Positions 1 to 5,983 are shown, counted from the stretch's first letter. The stretch is 7,822 nucleotides of DNA from Oscillospiraceae bacterium (GCA_902802215.1 CADCLH010000091.1:1-7822); one strand, 5' to 3'. Notes: a model not told the origin generated them from the letters alone. Numbers and translations are program-made.

Positions 1-1024
1 GATAATACCGGAACGCCGTCGGGATGGAGCACTGAGCGCGGATCTCGTCGGCGCTTTTCCACACATAGTCCCCGCACTCCCCCGCCAGCGTGAGAGTAAC
101 GCCCCGCATGTGCCACTCGACATGGGTGAAGACGTGCCGCGCCTCGCCGCAGGCCTCAACGGAGAGCACGTCCCCGCCGAGAGCCCGGACCGCGTCCGCC
201 GCCTCAGCCGTCGTGAGCGCGCCGTCCCGGTTCGGGAACTCCCACATCCGCGCGAGCAGGCACGTTTCCTCCCGCCGCCGGACGGCCCAGCGCTCCCCGG
301 CGCGCAGCAGCAGGACCGTGCGCTCCTCGATCCGCCGCGGGCGCGGCGGCGTCCGCACCGGGTAGCGCCCGACCTCGCCGCGCTGCCGGGCAAGGCAGAG
401 CTCCGCGAGCGGACAGTCGGCGCAGCGTGCCTCGCCGTTCGGGACGCAGACGGTCTCGCCGAGCTCCATGAGCCCCTCGGTCAGAAGTCCCGCCGCCTCC
501 CCGCGCGGGTAGGCCGCGCGCAGAAGCTCTGCCATGCGCCGTCGGGTCTGCGGAAGCTGCACGTCCTCTGCGCAGGCGAGCGCCCGCGCGAGCACGCGCA
601 GCACGTTCCCGTCCACGGCGGGCTCCGGCGCGATGGAGGCCACCGCCCCGGCGGTGTAGTCCCCGATCCCGGGCAGGGTCTGCAGCTCCGCAGCTGTCCG
701 CGGCAGCTCGCCGCCGAAGTCGGCCGCGATCCGCTTTGCCGCCTTCTGGAGATTGCGCGCCCGGCTGTAGTAGCCGAGGCCCTCCCAGAGCTTGAGAAGC
801 CTGTCCTCCGGGACCTCTGCGAGCGCGCGCACGTCCGGAAGCTCGCTCAGAAAGCGCGCGTAGTACGGGATCACGGCCTCGATGCGCGTCTGCTGGAGCA
901 TGATCTCCGAGATCCAGACCTCGTAGGGCGTGGGATCGCCGCGCCACGGCAGGGGCCGCCGCACCGCGGGATACCAGGCGAGGATGCGCGATATGCAGTT
1001 TTGGATGCGTTCCTCTTCGGTCAT
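1..1024 (-). CDS. mutY: A/G-specific adenine DNA glycosylase MutY (3' end cut by window edge)
   Basis: MutY removes adenine mispaired with 8-oxoguanine or guanine in base-excision repair. 341 residues are visible; the family is usually about 350-370, so only a short C-terminal tail is missing. Seen in order: an N-terminal glycosylase domain with WISEIMLQQT (general-acid Glu40); a helix-hairpin-helix LPGIGDYTAGA (118-127) followed by the catalytic Asp138 in VDGNV; and iron-sulfur cysteines C193, C201, C204 and C210, spaced x7-x2-x5 (E. coli has x6-x2-x5). After about residue 232 comes a Nudix-like 8-oxoG recognition domain with RHVFTH, where the usual FSH serine is Thr. The ATG at 1024 is chosen because it begins the conserved N-terminus; the ribosome site is weak (GGAA about 10 nt upstream). 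The gene lies downstream of the membrane-protein gene, behind an array of hairpins, and I see no clear promoter of its own. The identification is firm. Confidence 0.96.
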   Translation of the reverse strand, partial: MTEEERIQNCISRILAWYPAVRRPLPWRGDPTPYEVWISEIMLQQTRIEAVIPYYARFLSELPDVRALAEVPEDRLLKLWEGLGYYSRARNLQKAAKRIAADFGGELPRTAAELQTLPGIGDYTAGAVASIAPEPAVDGNVLRVLARALACAEDVQLPQTRRRMAELLRAAYPRGEAAGLLTEGLMELGETVCVPNGEARCADCPLAELCLARQRGEVGRYPVRTPPRPRRIEERTVLLLRAGERWAVRRREETCLLARMWEFPNRDGALTTAEAADAVRALGGDVLSVEACGEARHVFTHVEWHMRGVTLTLAGECGDYVWKSADEIRAQCSIPTAFRYY

Positions 1025-1041
1025 GGTTTCATTCCGACAGA

Positions 1042-1147
1042 ACAGGGGGCGGCCGGTGCCGCCCCCTGTATTCAAATCCGTTTTTCGCGGGGGCGTGTAC
1101 CTCGCAAAAAACACTTCCCGGCTCTCAAGTGTGCGAGCGCAGAGAGC
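1042..1147. other. Three tandem hairpins in the mutY leader
   Basis: The 162-bp gap between mutY and the membrane gene holds three inverted repeats besides the terminator. Hairpin 1: ACAGGGGGCGGC (1042-1053) and its exact complement (1058-1069), 12 bp with a 4-nt loop, ending 17 nt before the mutY start. Hairpin 2: 1080-1091 with 1100-1112, GTTTTT/AAAAAC then GCG/CGC and GG/CC, with one wobble pair (as RNA on the minus strand) and one bulged base. Hairpin 3: GCTCTC (1121-1126) with GAGAGC (1142-1147), continued inside by TGC/GCA. Hairpin 1 has no U-run directly after it on the minus strand, and only a distant T5 on the plus strand, so it is not a standard terminator in either direction. It could be a structured leader RNA, an attenuator, or a copy of a dispersed intergenic repeat. 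The pairing is seen directly; the function is unknown. Confidence 0.6.
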
Positions 1148-1156
1148 TGCAAAAGC

Positions 1157-1185
1157 TCGATCAAGAGGCTTCGCCTCTTGATCGA
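1157..1185 (-). terminator. Hairpin terminator after the membrane-protein gene
   Basis: A perfect 13-bp stem (1157-1169 with 1173-1185) closes a 3-nt loop that reads GAA on the minus strand. It begins one base past the stop codon of the minus-strand membrane-protein gene. On the minus strand it is followed by GC and then only four U residues (complement of 1151-1154), so termination may be partial and allow read-through into mutY. Placement and stem strength support a terminator; the short U-run lowers confidence. Confidence 0.6.
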
Positions 1186-1186
1186 A

Positions 1187-2026
1187 TCATTTCACGATCT
1201 CAAAGCCGCCCTCGTCCACCTCGGCGTCGCCCTCTTTATGGGTCACGGGGCGCTTCTTTTCGAGGTTGCGCACCAGGATCCACACATAGAGGATCTGCAT
1301 GCCCGCCGAGGCCAGCAGCATCAGCTGCATGCCCATATAGCGCTCGTCCGCGAGGGCCATGATGCCCATGGCGCCGCCCAGCATCGTGGAAAACAGCGCG
1401 CGGTAGCCGTCCGGCACCCGGAAGGCGAAGCCCGCCGCGCGGAAGAAGCCGAGCATCAGGAAGATCAGCGCGAAGATCTCCATCGCGTAGGACCAGGCGA
1501 CGCTGTTGTAGGCGTTCTGGAGGTAGCAGAGCACCAGCCACAGCGCGTAGGTCAGCACCGGCAGCATCATCCCGAAGCGCACCAGTTTTTCGTGCGTGAG
1601 GATATCGTAATTGGCGGCGCCCAGCACCAGCGGGAAGGCCACGCCGGAGGCGGCGGCCAGCAGGCAGAGCACGCGGATCAGATCGGCCTGCCTGTCGGTC
1701 TCCGACTGGATCAGCAGCAGGCCGGCCCCGGCGACCATGATGACGCCGGCCAGCCAGCGCAGCGCCGCAAAGAGCTTGCCGGGATTGAACAGCGCGCCGC
1801 AGAAGTCCTCGGGCGAGCCGAGCTTCTGGTCCTTCATCTGCTGCACAAAGTGCCGGAACAGCAGGGCCGACGCGATGACCAGCGCCGGGACCATGAAGTT
1901 GAGCAGGCTCTTTTCGTTGAGCCCGGCCTCGTCGAAGGCGAGCTGATCCTGAAGCCAGCGGAAGAACACGCCGAAGGCGCCCGCGCCGGCCACATAACAG
2001 GTGATTTCTAGCGGTTTTTTACGCAT
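1187..2026 (-). CDS. Polytopic membrane protein of unknown function (about 8 helices)
   Basis: I do not recognise this family. From the ATG at 2026 it is 279 residues, with about eight hydrophobic stretches: near residues 8-25, 41-60, 84-105, 114-136, 148-170, 176-200, 207-226 and 230-252. The charged C-terminal tail has EKKRP and then an acidic section (EGDAEVDEGG). Loops are short, and there is no ATP-binding motif, obvious metal-site cluster or signal peptide. The start is uncertain: an in-frame TTG lies at 2065, but it falls only about 6 nt after the predicted -10 box, so the ATG at 2026 is preferred; GTGGAT just upstream is a poor ribosome site. The codon bias matches the neighbours, so it is a real gene. 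It is transcribed from its own sigma-A promoter, is divergent from spoIID, and is followed by a hairpin and then mutY. A role in the envelope or sporulation is possible from the neighbour, but that is only a guess. Confidence 0.85.
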   Translation of the reverse strand: MRKKPLEITCYVAGAGAFGVFFRWLQDQLAFDEAGLNEKSLLNFMVPALVIASALLFRHFVQQMKDQKLGSPEDFCGALFNPGKLFAALRWLAGVIMVAGAGLLLIQSETDRQADLIRVLCLLAAASGVAFPLVLGAANYDILTHEKLVRFGMMLPVLTYALWLVLCYLQNAYNSVAWSYAMEIFALIFLMLGFFRAAGFAFRVPDGYRALFSTMLGGAMGIMALADERYMGMQLMLLASAGMQILYVWILVRNLEKKRPVTHKEGDAEVDEGGFEIVK

Positions 2027-2070
2027 AATCCACGTCTCGTTTCCATATAAATGAATGAATGACAAGGGGT

Positions 2071-2099
2071 ATTGTACGCCCTTTTCGTTTCTGCGTCAA
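2071..2099 (-). promoter_or_regulatory. Sigma-A promoter of the membrane-protein gene
   Basis: On the minus strand, TTGACG (2099-2094) is followed after exactly 17 bp by TACAAT (2076-2071). Each box matches the consensus in 5 of 6 positions. Transcription would start near 2064, giving a leader of about 38 nt before the ATG at 2026. The promoter lies across the in-frame TTG at 2072 of the divergent spoIID gene, which argues that spoIID translation starts further in. Confidence 0.7.
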
Positions 2100-2116
2100 G
2101 GGAGGGGTCTAAGCTG
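2099..2116 (+). promoter_or_regulatory. Ribosome site pointing to a CTG start for spoIID
   Basis: AAGGGAGGGG lies with its GGAGG core at 2101-2105, eight bases before an in-frame CTG at 2114. From this CTG the protein would begin Met-Arg-Asn and enter a hydrophobic anchor at once, as expected for SpoIID. The only upstream in-frame candidate, TTG at 2072, has AAGGGG just 2 nt before it, which is too close. No in-frame ATG or GTG occurs before the catalytic domain. I found no convincing sigma-E type promoter upstream. Confidence 0.55.
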
Positions 2117-3100
2117 CGAAACAGCATCTGGAGCGCGCTGCTGGCGCTTGCGGTCCTGTTCGCCCTGGTCTGGCTGAAGCAGCGCCTGACCGCGGACTTC
2201 GAGCCGCCCGCGCCCCTACCGACGGCGGAGGCGGAGACCGCCCCCGACTCCGCGCCCCTGCGCCTGCGGGTGCTGGATCACGGCGAGCTGCTCTCCCTCG
2301 CGCTCGAGGACTATGTGCTGGGCGTGACGGCGGCCGAGATGCCCGCGGATTTCGAGCCGGAGGCCCTCCGGGCGCAGGCGGCGGCAGCGCGGACCTACGC
2401 CATTTACTGCGCCCGCAGCGGCCGTCATGCCGACGCCGACGTCTGCACGAACCCGGGCTGCTGTCAGGCCTGGGTGAGCGACGAGGCCCTGCGCGAGCGC
2501 TGGGGCGACGCCTATCCGCAGCGGCATGACAAGCTCGCCGAGGCGGCGGCCGCCTCCGAGGGGCAGATCCTCTGCTACGGGGGACAGGCCGTTTTCGCCG
2601 CCTTTCACTCCTCCTCGGCGGGCTTCACCGAGGACTGCGGCGCGATCTGGAGCGAGCTGCCCTATCTCAAAAGCGTGTTCAGCCCCGAGGGGCCGGACAG
2701 CGTGCCGAACTACGTCACGCGCGTCGAGCAAAGCCCCCTCGATTTCCGGGACACGCTGCTGTCCCTGCGGCCCGAGGCGGATTTCAGCGGTCCGGTCGAA
2801 ACCTGGCTCGGCCCCTCGGAGACCGACGCGAGCGGCCGCACGGCCTTCTGCGTGATCGGCGGGGCGCGCTTTACGGGCACGGAGCTCCGCGCGCTCTTCT
2901 CCCTGCGCTCGACGGCCTTCACGCTTACGTTTGAGGACGGGGTCTTCGTCTTCACCGTGACCGGCTTCGGCCACGGCGTGGGCATGAGCCAGTACGGGGC
3001 CGAGGTCATGGCGCGGCAGGGCAAGGACTTTCGTCAGATCCTCGCGCACTACTACCCGGGCACCGAGCTTCAAACCCTCACATACGTCACGAAGCAGTAG
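2114..3100 (+). CDS. spoIID: SpoIID-family lytic transglycosylase (stage II sporulation protein D)
   Basis: SpoIID cleaves peptidoglycan glycan strands during engulfment of the forespore, working with SpoIIP and SpoIIM at the septal membrane. From the CTG at 2114 there are 328 residues: a single N-terminal helix (about 5-21) as membrane anchor, a Pro/Ala/Glu-rich linker, and the SpoIID domain from about residue 49. Hallmarks seen are LEDYVLGVTAAEMP with the catalytic Glu75, RAQAAAARTYA (86-96), H105-x5-C111-x5-C117 QAW (matching the zinc site I recall from C. difficile SpoIID), HSSSAGFTED, and the C-terminal GFGHGVGMSQYGA. The residue before C117 is Cys where I recall His in the C. difficile site. 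The protein could be the sporulation SpoIID or a paralogue in the SpoIID/LytB family; a dpaAB pair nearby favours a sporulating host. The 3' end overlaps folA by 31 bp tail to tail. The alternative start is TTG at 2072. Confidence 0.93.
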   Translation: MRNSIWSALLALAVLFALVWLKQRLTADFEPPAPLPTAEAETAPDSAPLRLRVLDHGELLSLALEDYVLGVTAAEMPADFEPEALRAQAAAARTYAIYCARSGRHADADVCTNPGCCQAWVSDEALRERWGDAYPQRHDKLAEAAAASEGQILCYGGQAVFAAFHSSSAGFTEDCGAIWSELPYLKSVFSPEGPDSVPNYVTRVEQSPLDFRDTLLSLRPEADFSGPVETWLGPSETDASGRTAFCVIGGARFTGTELRALFSLRSTAFTLTFEDGVFVFTVTGFGHGVGMSQYGAEVMARQGKDFRQILAHYYPGTELQTLTYVTKQ

Positions 3101-3549
3101 CGCACGCCGTTTTCCTCCCGCCAGTCCTCCGCCTCCCGCGCTTGCCAGTCCGGCGACGCGTCGAGGTTTTCAAAGAAGCTGTCGGACGCGGGCGCGCGGT
3201 CGATCTTCGTGACGTGCACCGTGTCGACATAGGGCAGGAACTGCCGGTAGACCGACGCGCCGCCGATGACCAGCGCGCGGGGGTACTTCGCCGCGAGGGC
3301 GAGGGCCTCCTCCGTGCTGTGCGCGACCTCCGCGCCCTCGATCTCGATATTTTGCCGGGTGACGACGATGTTTTGCCGCCCCTTGAGCGGTCGGCCGCCC
3401 GGGAAGTCGCCGAGGGTGCGGCGGCCGACGATGACCGCCGCGCCCGCCGTGAGCTCCCGGAAGTGGGCCCGGTCGGCCTTCAGGACAAGCTGCTGCGTGC
3501 CCTCGCTGCCGATGCCCCAGTCGGAAAAGACCGCGACGATGGCTTCCAT
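3070..3549 (-). CDS. folA: Dihydrofolate reductase
   Basis: FolA reduces dihydrofolate to tetrahydrofolate with NADPH, restoring the folate oxidised by the ThyA encoded just upstream. It has 159 residues, the usual length. Seen: IVAVFSDWGIG (4-14), the active-site acidic residue Asp26 in LKADRAHF, VIVGRRTLGDFPGGRPLKGR (NADPH phosphate site), the VIGGASVY cofactor motif and the C-terminal RYCFVTYVRV strand. The Met20-loop Trp of the usual PW motif is absent: where E. coli reads MPWNLPAD, this reads QQLVLKAD. The ATG at 3549 is chosen for its strong AAGGAGG, 8 nt away; an upstream in-frame extension to 3591 would overlap thyA and is rejected. The Shine-Dalgarno uses the last two bases of the thyA stop codon, so translation is probably coupled. 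The 3' end overlaps spoIID by 31 bp. Confidence 0.95.
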   Translation of the reverse strand: MEAIVAVFSDWGIGSEGTQQLVLKADRAHFRELTAGAAVIVGRRTLGDFPGGRPLKGRQNIVVTRQNIEIEGAEVAHSTEEALALAAKYPRALVIGGASVYRQFLPYVDTVHVTKIDRAPASDSFFENLDASPDWQAREAEDWREENGVRYCFVTYVRV

Positions 3550-3562
3550 CTCCCTTTCCTCC

Positions 3563-4393
3563 TTACAGCGCCACCGGGATCTTCCCGGCAAAGTCGGAGT
3601 ATTCGTAGCCCTCCATCGTGAAGCTGTCGCGCGTGAACTTGTAGAAGTCGTCCACCGTCGGGTCGAGGGAGAACTTCGGGGCGGGCTTCGGCTCGTGCGC
3701 GATGAGCTCCTTCACGGCGTCGACGTGGCGGTCGTAGATGTGCGCGTCGGCGATGACGTGCACGAATTCGCCCGGCTCAAGCCCGGAGACCTGGGCCATC
3801 ATCAGCGTCAGCACCGCGTACTGCACGACGTTCCAGTTGTTGGCCGTCAGCATGTCCTGCGAGCGCTGGTTCAAGATCGCGTTGAGCCGCCTGCCCGTGA
3901 CGTTGAAGGTCATCGAGTAGGCGCAGGGGTAGAGCGCCATTTCGCTAAGGTCGGCGAAGGTGTAGATGTTGGTCATGATGCGCCGGGAGGCGGGGTTGTG
4001 CTTGAGATCCCAGAGCACCTTGTCCACCTGATCCATGTCCCCCTCGGGGTAGTGGTGCTTCACGCCGAGCTGGTAGCCGTAGGCCTTGCCGATGGAGCCG
4101 TTCTCGTCGGCCCAGGCGTCCCAGACCCGCGTGCGCAGCTCACGCACGTTGTTGCTCTTGGCCTGCCAGATCCACAGCAGCTCGTCGATGGCGGACTTCC
4201 AGTAGATGCGGCGTATGGTCAGGATCGGGAACTCCTCGGCCAGATCATAGCGGTTGACCACGCAGAATTTCTTGATCGTGTGGGCGGGCGTCCCGTCGTC
4301 CCAGCGCGTGCGCACGGGCCGGTCGGTGTCCCAGATCCCGTTTTCGAGGATGTCTTTGCAGTTTTGAATAAAGATCTCGTCGGCTCTGCTCAT
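3563..4393 (-). CDS. thyA: Thymidylate synthase (folate-dependent, ThyA type)
   Basis: ThyA methylates dUMP to dTMP using methylene-tetrahydrofolate, releasing dihydrofolate for FolA. 276 residues, normal for the family. Seen: the N-terminal RTRWDDGTPAHTIKK phosphate-binding region (28-42), the WKSAIDELLWIWQ helix (65-77), the catalytic Cys157 in LYPCAYSMTF, QRSQD (176-180), the ANNWNVVQYA helix, and the dUMP-binding His218/Tyr220 in AHIYDRHV. The usual PCH triplet around the nucleophile is PCA here, a variant I associate with clostridial ThyA. The ATG at 4393 has AAGGAG about 8 nt upstream. It is the first gene of a thyA-folA operon with 13 nt between the genes, driven by a good sigma-A promoter and divergent from dpaA. 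Confidence 0.97.
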   Translation of the reverse strand: MSRADEIFIQNCKDILENGIWDTDRPVRTRWDDGTPAHTIKKFCVVNRYDLAEEFPILTIRRIYWKSAIDELLWIWQAKSNNVRELRTRVWDAWADENGSIGKAYGYQLGVKHHYPEGDMDQVDKVLWDLKHNPASRRIMTNIYTFADLSEMALYPCAYSMTFNVTGRRLNAILNQRSQDMLTANNWNVVQYAVLTLMMAQVSGLEPGEFVHVIADAHIYDRHVDAVKELIAHEPKPAPKFSLDPTVDDFYKFTRDSFTMEGYEYSDFAGKIPVAL

Positions 4394-4422
4394 ACAAGTG
4401 ACTCCTTCAAGGGTGATGCTCT

Positions 4423-4451
4423 ATTTTATCACGCCCGCGCCGCTTCTTCAA
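4423..4451 (-). promoter_or_regulatory. Sigma-A promoter of thyA-folA
   Basis: On the minus strand TTGAAG (4451-4446) is followed after 17 bp by TAAAAT (4428-4423): 4 of 6 and 5 of 6 matches to consensus. The start point would be near 4416, leaving a short leader of about 22 nt that contains the AAGGAG ribosome site. No terminator-like or riboswitch-like structure fits in that leader. Confidence 0.6.
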
Positions 4452-4459
4452 GACAAACG

Positions 4460-4488
4460 CACCGCCTCCGCCTTTTCCGAATAGGATA
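4460..4488 (+). promoter_or_regulatory. Possible sigma-K type promoter of dpaAB
   Basis: CACC (4460-4463), 16 bp, then AATAGGATA (4480-4488) resembles the sigma-K consensus mACm-16-CATAnnnTA, differing only in the first base of the -10 box. In B. subtilis the dpaAB (spoVF) operon belongs to the mother-cell sigma-K regulon, so the match is in the expected place. The weak point is spacing: transcription would begin around 4495, inside the ribosome site, leaving a very short leader. No good sigma-A promoter is seen on this strand. Confidence 0.35.
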
Positions 4489-4492
4489 GCGC

Positions 4493-4508
4493 GGAGGTGG
4501 TGCCTTTG
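4493..4508 (+). promoter_or_regulatory. Ribosome site deciding the dpaA start
   Basis: GGAGGTG (4493-4499) is a near-perfect Shine-Dalgarno. It overlaps or crowds the in-frame GTG codons at 4497 and 4500, but stands 8 nt from the TTG at 4506. From that TTG the protein begins with the strand VAVIGGDKRQ, as dpaA proteins do. Confidence 0.55.
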
Positions 4509-5375
4509 CAGGTTGCGGTAATCGGAGGCGACAAGCGCCAGGTCTCCCTGTGCGCGCTGCTGGCGCGCGAGGGGCATCGGGTGCGCTGCTTTGCGCTGGA
4601 GAAGGCGGCCCTGCCGCTCAAGGCCGAGCAGGCCGGGTGCCTGCTCAGCTGCGTCTACGGGGCGGACTGGGTGCTGCTCGGCATCCCGTCGGAGAAGGGC
4701 GGCACGGTCTTCGCGCCGCTGTCGGTGCAGACGATCACGATGGAGGAGCTGCTCGGCGCGCTCTGGCCCGGTCAGGTCCTCTGCGGCGGGGGGTTCTCGG
4801 CGCAGAGCAGCCTCGCGGCGGTGCGCGGCGGGCTGCGCGTCTACGATCTGCTGCGGCGGCGGGACTACGCCGTCGGCAACGCGGCGCTGACCGCGGAGGG
4901 TGCGCTGGCCCTGCTGGTGCAGCACAGCGAGGAGAGCCTGCTGGGCTCGCACATCCTGGTCACGGGCTGGGGGCGCATCGCCTCGCTGCTGGCCCCGCGG
5001 CTGCGCGCGATGGGCGCCTATGTGACCGTCGCGGCGCGCAAGGCGGGCGACCGTGCCATGGCCGCGGCGCAGGGCCTCGACGCCTGCCGCTTCGACGAGC
5101 TGGAGCGGATCGCCGACGATCTGGATTTCGTCGTCAACACGGCGCCCGCGCCGGTACTGTCCGACGCGCTGCTGACGAAGCTGCGGTCCGGGACGCTGCT
5201 GCTGGAGCTGGCCTCGTCGCCGGGCTTCGACCGCGACCGCGCGCAGACGCTCGGCCTGCGGCCGCTGTACGCGCCGGGTCTGCCGGGACAGTTCGCCCCC
5301 GAGGCCGCCGCGGCGCTCTACTGGGACACGGTCGGCGCGATCCTGCGGGAAAAGGAGGAAAACGATGGAACATAA
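4506..5375 (+). CDS. dpaA: Dipicolinate synthase subunit A (SpoVFA)
   Basis: DpaA, with DpaB, oxidises dihydrodipicolinate from the lysine pathway to dipicolinic acid in the mother cell; the acid is moved into the spore core and chelates calcium. From the TTG at 4506 it has 289 residues. Seen: the N-terminal VAVIGGDKRQ (3-12), a conserved N-terminal domain ending in NAALTAEGALALLVQHS, a second dinucleotide-binding fold HILVTGWGRIASLLAPRL (149-166) with VAARKAG, FVVNTAPAPV (208-217), LLLELASSPG and the C-terminal YAPGLPGQFAPEAAA (255-269), a family signature close to the B. subtilis LAPGLPGIVAPKTAG. In-frame GTG codons at 4497 and 4500 are alternative starts. The stop codon overlaps dpaB by 11 bp, so the two are translationally coupled. 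The gene is divergent from thyA. Confidence 0.94.
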   Translation: MQVAVIGGDKRQVSLCALLAREGHRVRCFALEKAALPLKAEQAGCLLSCVYGADWVLLGIPSEKGGTVFAPLSVQTITMEELLGALWPGQVLCGGGFSAQSSLAAVRGGLRVYDLLRRRDYAVGNAALTAEGALALLVQHSEESLLGSHILVTGWGRIASLLAPRLRAMGAYVTVAARKAGDRAMAAAQGLDACRFDELERIADDLDFVVNTAPAPVLSDALLTKLRSGTLLLELASSPGFDRDRAQTLGLRPLYAPGLPGQFAPEAAAALYWDTVGAILREKEENDGT

Positions 5376-5937
5376 GCCGCTTGTGGGGCTCGCGATGTGC
5401 GGCTCCTACTGCACCTACGCGCAGGTCTTCGCCGCGGCGGCGGCGCTGCGGAAGGACTACCGGCTGCTCGGGATCATGAGCGAGACCGCCGCCGAGACCG
5501 ACACGCGCTTCGGCACGGCGGTCACAAACCTGCGCCGCCTGATGGAGCTGACCGGCGAGCCGGTCGTCACCACGATCGCCGAGGCCGAGCCGCTCGGCCC
5601 CGCGCGGCCCATGGACGCGCTGCTGATCGCCCCCTGCACGGGCAACACCCTGGCAAAGCTCGCGCACGGGATCACGGATTCCGCGGTCACGATGGCGGCC
5701 AAGGCGCATCTCAGAAACGGCCGCCCGCTGGTGATCGCCTTCTCCACGAACGACGGCCTGTCGGGCTCGGCGGAGAACATCGGAAAGCTGCTCAACCGCA
5801 AGCACGTCTATTTTGTCCCCTTCCGCCAGGACGATCCCGAGAAAAAGCCGCGCTCGCTGCAAGCGGACTTTACGCTGCTCGGCGAGACCGTCGCCGCCGC
5901 CCTGCGCGGCGAGCAGCTCCAGCCGATCCTGCGGTAA
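5365..5937 (+). CDS. dpaB: Dipicolinate synthase subunit B (SpoVFB), flavoprotein-like
   Basis: DpaB is the second subunit of dipicolinate synthase and belongs to the flavoprotein (UbiX/HFCD-like) fold. 190 residues, the usual size. Seen: an N-terminal nucleotide-binding strand and turn GLAMCGSYCTY (8-18); APCTGNTLAKLAHGITD followed by VTMAAKAHLRN in the middle; RPLVIAFSTNDGL; AENIGKLL; and VYFVPFRQDDPEKKPRSLQAD near the C-terminus. These match DpaB proteins closely. The ATG at 5365 has GGAGG 6 nt upstream, inside the end of dpaA. A 46-bp gap with a hairpin follows, then the convergent pyridoxamine kinase. Confidence 0.95.
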   Translation: MEHKPLVGLAMCGSYCTYAQVFAAAAALRKDYRLLGIMSETAAETDTRFGTAVTNLRRLMELTGEPVVTTIAEAEPLGPARPMDALLIAPCTGNTLAKLAHGITDSAVTMAAKAHLRNGRPLVIAFSTNDGLSGSAENIGKLLNRKHVYFVPFRQDDPEKKPRSLQADFTLLGETVAAALRGEQLQPILR

Positions 5938-5970
5938 AAAACAGCCCGGAGGTCAACGCCTCCGGGCTGT
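5936..5970 (-). terminator. Strong terminator of pdxK, between convergent genes
   Basis: A perfect 12-bp stem, ACAGCCCGGAGG (5941-5952) with its complement (5959-5970), closes a 6-nt loop. On the minus strand it is followed by a run of six U residues (complement of 5936-5941), a classic intrinsic terminator for the pyridoxamine kinase gene, whose stop codon is 13 bp before the stem. Part of that U-run is the complement of the dpaB stop codon. In the plus direction only scattered T bases follow, so it would stop dpaAB transcripts less efficiently. Confidence 0.88.
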
Positions 5971-5983
5971 GTCGTATTTCGGT

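Noticed and set aside
1042..1069. Hairpin 1 as a rho-independent terminator
   Set aside because: On the minus strand it is followed by UCUGUCGG with no U-run and lies within the mutY leader; on the plus strand no gene ends here and the T5 is 11 nt away.
110..2011. A 633-codon open frame on the plus strand
   Set aside because: It is antisense to mutY and the membrane-protein gene, both of which have conserved motifs or proper signals. Its composition (Arg, His, Gln, Ala rich) is that of an antisense frame in high-GC DNA.
2017..2051. A sigma-E or sigma-A promoter for spoIID
   Set aside because: CATATAAAT and TATAAA look promising, but no matching -35 element is found at allowed spacing, so no promoter is called.
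2051..2062. ATGAATGAATGA as a tandem repeat or binding site
   Set aside because: Three copies of a 4-base unit in an AT-rich leader; too short to support a function.
3266..4489. A 407-codon open frame on the plus strand
   Set aside because: It lies opposite folA and thyA, which are unmistakable; no ribosome site and no recognisable domain.
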